This document shows positions 60,411 to 64,000 of a DNA stretch of 64,000 nt, piece after piece; within the stretch, counting starts at the first letter, position 1, and every line of letters starts with the position of its first letter. Location of the stretch: positions 3,658,001 to 3,722,000 of the forward strand of contig CADCSX010000023.1 of assembly GCA_902805475.1 (NCBI GenBank), written 5' to 3'. Made by a program: the position numbers and the translations under genes. The stretch comes from Entonaema liquescens. Its lineage: Eukaryota; Ascomycota; Sordariomycetes; Xylariales; Xylariaceae. The notes beneath the pieces are model-generated. The model did no database searches, had not been told where the DNA came from, and saw only the letters and a program-made list of their open reading frames with translations.

Positions 60411-63400
60411 TCATGGCATCTTCGTCAGAATCACCTCTTCGTGCGTGTACTTCTTCACTCCGCTATCGTCGTCATTCTCAGACGCGCCGAACCTCTCCTT
60501 TAACCCTTCTACCGCTTTCTCGCCCAACGCCTTCATACTGCCTGCTCCCAACATCTCCAAAACGCTGATATCGAAACCGAAAGTCGATTTCCACCAGCTT
60601 CTCATTTCCACTGCTACGAGACTGTCGAATTCCATCTCCTGCAGCGTCCGGTTGATGTCGATCTCGGTGTCGCTTTCTACAGGCTTCATGAGCAGACTGA
60701 GCAGCTGCTTGGAGATCTGGATCGCGACGAAGACAACCGCATCCGGCGTGGAGAGAACTGCCGGGTTGCCCACCGCTGACGATATGAATGTGAGTAGCTC
60801 GCTCGATGTGGCGGCGGAGCTGGACGATGACGTTCCCGCGCTGCTGTTGAGGTACACGCCGACGCGGCGGTCGCCCTTCCATGGCACGCGGTTGGATACG
60901 TCGGTCAGCGGGGTCGTGCTGCGCATGCCTATGAGCAGTTCGCTGCGGCTGACGAAGGGCTTGGAGCGCACGCTCTTGATGTCTTGGATGGTCGGGCGCG
61001 GGGCGACGATGACGGCAGTAAGGGCGTCAAGCATTTCTGCAATGCGAATGCCGTAGATGCCCTGGGACAGAAGACGCTCGCGAACCACGGGGTTGTCGGC
61101 GACGTAGCCATGGTCAAGCATAACACCGATATCGACGGCAGAGGCATTAAGGCCGTGTCCATGGCGGTACTGAACGAAGCTGTCGAGGAATGTGTTGGCG
61201 CCGGCGTAGTTGGCTTGGCCGCGCTGGCCTACGATACCCGAGATGGAACTGAAAAGCACGAATAAGTCGAGCTTAAGTCCCCGCTGGACAGTCGCGTTGT
61301 GTAGATTCCACGTTCCCAGGACCTTGGGGTCGGTGCTTTGTGTCCAGTCATCGTACGACATGTTAACGAAGCTCTGGTCTCGCAGGACCATGGAGACGTT
61401 CAATATGCCCTTGAGAGTGACGCCGCCAACGGTGACGGCGCGCTCTACGTCTACGAGAGAAGCGACGCTGCCTTTCACGGCCGTGGCCTTGCATCCCTGG
61501 CTTTCCAGTTCCTTGAAGAAGGCTTTATCTTCTGCGGTCTCGCCGGCGCGACGAGAGAGGAAAATGAGGTGGCGAGCTCCGTGTTCGACCATCCAATTGG
61601 AGACAGCGCGGCCGAGGCCGCCTAACCCGCCGACGAGTAGGTATGAAGCACCGTTGTGGAACTGAATGTTCCGGGTCGGCTGCCGTTTCGTCAAAGCCTT
61701 AGCTTCCGGACAGTCCAATGTGATGGTGATCTTCCCGATGTGCTGTCCCTTCTGCATGTAACGGAAGCAGTCCGCGATGGCGTCTGCTGTGAAAATCTTG
61801 ACGGGCCGGATAGGTTGAATATGGCCCTGTTCGTAGTATTTGGCAATTCTCTTGAGTAGACTGGTAGAGTGTTAGTATTTCAATCTGGCTGGTAGATTTA
61901 GTTGGGTGAGTTACCTGTTACCAAGATCCCTCCTTAGATCCATGATATGACCCAAGTCAATACCGTGATAGCTTCTGTTTAGCTCGAAAACATTCAGCGC
62001 CAATTTACCGTTACCGATGAGATCACGTTTGCCAATCTCGATCATCTTTCCGAATTCTGCGACGCATTCCCAAGACGTGTGGAGGAGTTCTCCCGATAGG
62101 GAGTTCAGAACCATGTCCACTCCACGACCGTTTGTGGCTGCCATGATATCCCCTAAGAACGACTTATCGCGAGAGTTGAATATGCGGCTTCTGGGGATGT
62201 TGAAGGTCGACATCAAATACTGGACTTTCTCCTCGTTGCCCACAGTGCAATAGATATCTGCACCGATCATCTTGGCCACTTGGATGGCTGCGAGTCCAAC
62301 ACCACCACACGCCGAGTGTATTAGTAGGGTCTGTTTCTCTTGTAGCTGGCCGACGTCGATAAGCCCGTATATAACAGTGGCAAAGACACACGGCATAGTC
62401 GCAGCGTCGTCGAAGCTGAGGGAGTCGGGAATCTTAGCGCACACTTTCTGCGGCAGTACCAGATGGGTCGAGAAGCAACCCTCTCCGAATAAGAACACCC
62501 TGTCGCCCGGACGGAGATCCTTTACGTCTGGCCCGACTCTGCTGATAACACCGCATGCTTCGATACCGAGCGTCGTCTTGAGTCTGTTCTCCACAATCCC
62601 CATAGCGACTAGGACATCCTGCGACACGTTAGCACGTCTCCCGTATTTGTGTATAATTGGTCTCAAGTTAGTAATGTGCGTACCTTGAAGTTCATACCGA
62701 AGGCCTTGGTCTCTACTAAAATTTCATCTCCTTCCAACGGCTTCACCGGAATCGCGGTCCATGCCAATGTATTCAATCGTCCGTACTTACCAACCCTCAG
62801 GTCGTATCCTACCTCGGTCGCCTCATCCGGCTGTGGTTCACGTAGTTCCTCGTTAACCGTGACGGGATATAGCCTGGGTATATGTACGATCCCATCGACA
62901 ATGGCGTATTCATACTCGGGGTGCAGGTTCTCTTCTCGTCGCCGGTTGTTGAATTTCTGGAATACCTTTAACGCCGTGGACAGATTCTCCGTGTTGACTT
63001 GGTCCATCTCGCATGTGGCAAGGTCGGCACTTAGTTCACCACGGATTGTCCTCATGGCGCCGATGATTTGTGCCCAACGAGGGTCCTGGGACCTGACCTG
63101 CGAGGCACGGGTAAGCCAGAGGAGGCCGGAACCGGATTCTGATACGTTGGATACGAATTTGCGGAAGGCTGCGAAGTCATCTTTACTGATGTCCTCGAAA
63201 ATGGGCTTGTTGAGATCGATCACGGCGAGCATATCTTTATCCGTGGGTAGGCCTGGCTTGTTCCAATGGTGCAATCCAACTTCATAGCCGTCTGATGCTA
63301 ACTGTCCCTTAAGCTTTGCTGCAATGTCCGCCGTGTCATCGCCATAAACAACCGTTGCGGCACGGTTTCGTTGGATCTTACCTGCTGGCTTAGCTGTCAT

Positions 63401-64000
63401 GATGGCATCGAATTGCGTAGGCCGGGGGCAATCGAGAGCTACATGCTCCAAACCAGCGAAACCGGCCTGGAGTAAATACTCGTTCCATCTCTCAGGGGGA
63501 ACATAGGGTTCATCCACCCGGTTATCATCTGCGCCTAGCCACCATCCTGAGAAGATACCCATAACGAAGTTGATGGCCTTGTTGTCGGAGCATAGCTCTT
63601 CCATATACAAACGACCGTCTGGGTGGAGGAGCTTGCGTACGTTGCTGAGCGTCTCTTTGAGACTTGGAGTGGCATGCAGAATGTTGGCGGCAACGATGAG
63701 GTCGTATGAACCTTCTTCAAACCCCTGAGAGGCAGGATCCTTGGTGACATCTAGCGCCTGGAAGCTCATATTCGGGTATCCTTCGAAGCGCGCCTTTGCA
63801 GCACCAAAGAATGCGGACGAGATATCAGTATAGGTATACTCAGAATACATGAGAGAGCCGTTCTCTGTGTTGGTGAGGTTCTTGAGAATAGTGTTGGTAA
63901 GACCACCCGTACCAGCTCCAACCTCGAGAATACGAAGGTTCGGCTTCGCGTGGCCGAGGGTTTGGAACAATTCTTTCCGGTCGCAGGAGTCGAGATAAGT
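60411..64000 (-). CDS. Highly reducing type I polyketide synthase, 3' part (cMT-ER-KR-ACP)
   Basis: Truncated at its 5' side by the window edge. Exons in the window: 64000-62684, 62618-61915 and 61860-60411, joined in frame by 65-nt and 54-nt GT-AG introns. Order of domains: C-methyltransferase (ILEVGAGTGGLT, then YDLIVAANILHATP), enoyl reductase (GIEACGVISRVGPD, HSACGGVGLAAIQVAKMIGA), ketoreductase (LLVGGLGGLG, FVLFSSISGIVGQRGQANYA) and a C-terminal acyl carrier protein with the phosphopantetheine serine in EMEFDSLVAVEM. KS, AT and DH should lie to the right. No thioesterase or release domain follows the carrier domain, as usual for highly reducing PKSs, so a partner must release the chain. 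Cofactor motifs look intact, implying a methylated, reduced polyketide. The product is unknown. Confidence 0.96.

Noticed and set aside
1..64000. CRISPR arrays, rRNA genes, prokaryotic operons
   Set aside because: None seen. All gene structures are eukaryotic, and the regular repeats found are minisatellites without spacers.

Overview
This window is nuclear DNA of a filamentous ascomycete (Pezizomycotina). Support: genes with several short GT-AG introns (about 50-150 bp), a Zn2Cys6 regulator, a highly reducing polyketide synthase, fungal-only families (DUF7730-type and DUF7587-like proteins, ankyrin/CorA-like proteins) and a large AT-mutated repeat with RIP-type (repeat-induced point mutation) changes. 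A Sordariomycete is my guess; nothing here proves it.

Layout. 0-10.3 kb: a DUF7587-like gene, a repeat-speckled gap, a four-exon stomatin, the ribosome-biogenesis helicase SPB4 and two Cys-rich orphan proteins. 10.5-20.8 kb: one 10.25-kb block that is almost all A/T and has no ORF. It is bounded by long terminal inverted repeats and a likely target-site duplication, so it reads as a single dead mobile element. 20.9-29.3 kb: an accessory stretch with an MFS drug-type transporter, a Zn2Cys6 regulator, a DUF7730-type protein and an amidohydrolase-2 decarboxylase. 29.3-42.5 kb: gene-poor, holding only DGK1 (CTP-dependent diacylglycerol kinase) and the BLOC-1 subunit KXD1. 42.5-48.8 kb: an RGG-containing orphan, a LENG1-like Cir_N protein, a conserved orphan and a phosphate:H+ symporter-family transporter. 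49.8-56.5 kb: a HeLo-like orphan gene and a damaged ankyrin/CorA-like gene. 57.3-64 kb: SEC18/NSF, convergent with the 3' part of a highly reducing PKS that runs off the right edge.

Housekeeping roles are spread over membrane traffic (SEC18, KXD1, stomatin), lipid phosphorylation (DGK1), rRNA maturation (SPB4), splicing-type proteins (LENG1-like) and phosphate uptake. Accessory genes are placed between them. The points most worth checking are the apparent +1 frameshift at CCC-TGA in the otherwise intact, normally essential SEC18, the TIR-bounded RIP-mutated element, and the position of SEC18 beside the PKS.

Exon boundaries were set by hand from GT-AG signals, reading-frame continuity and family resemblance. 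No alignment or database search was run, and family names come from recognition of motifs.
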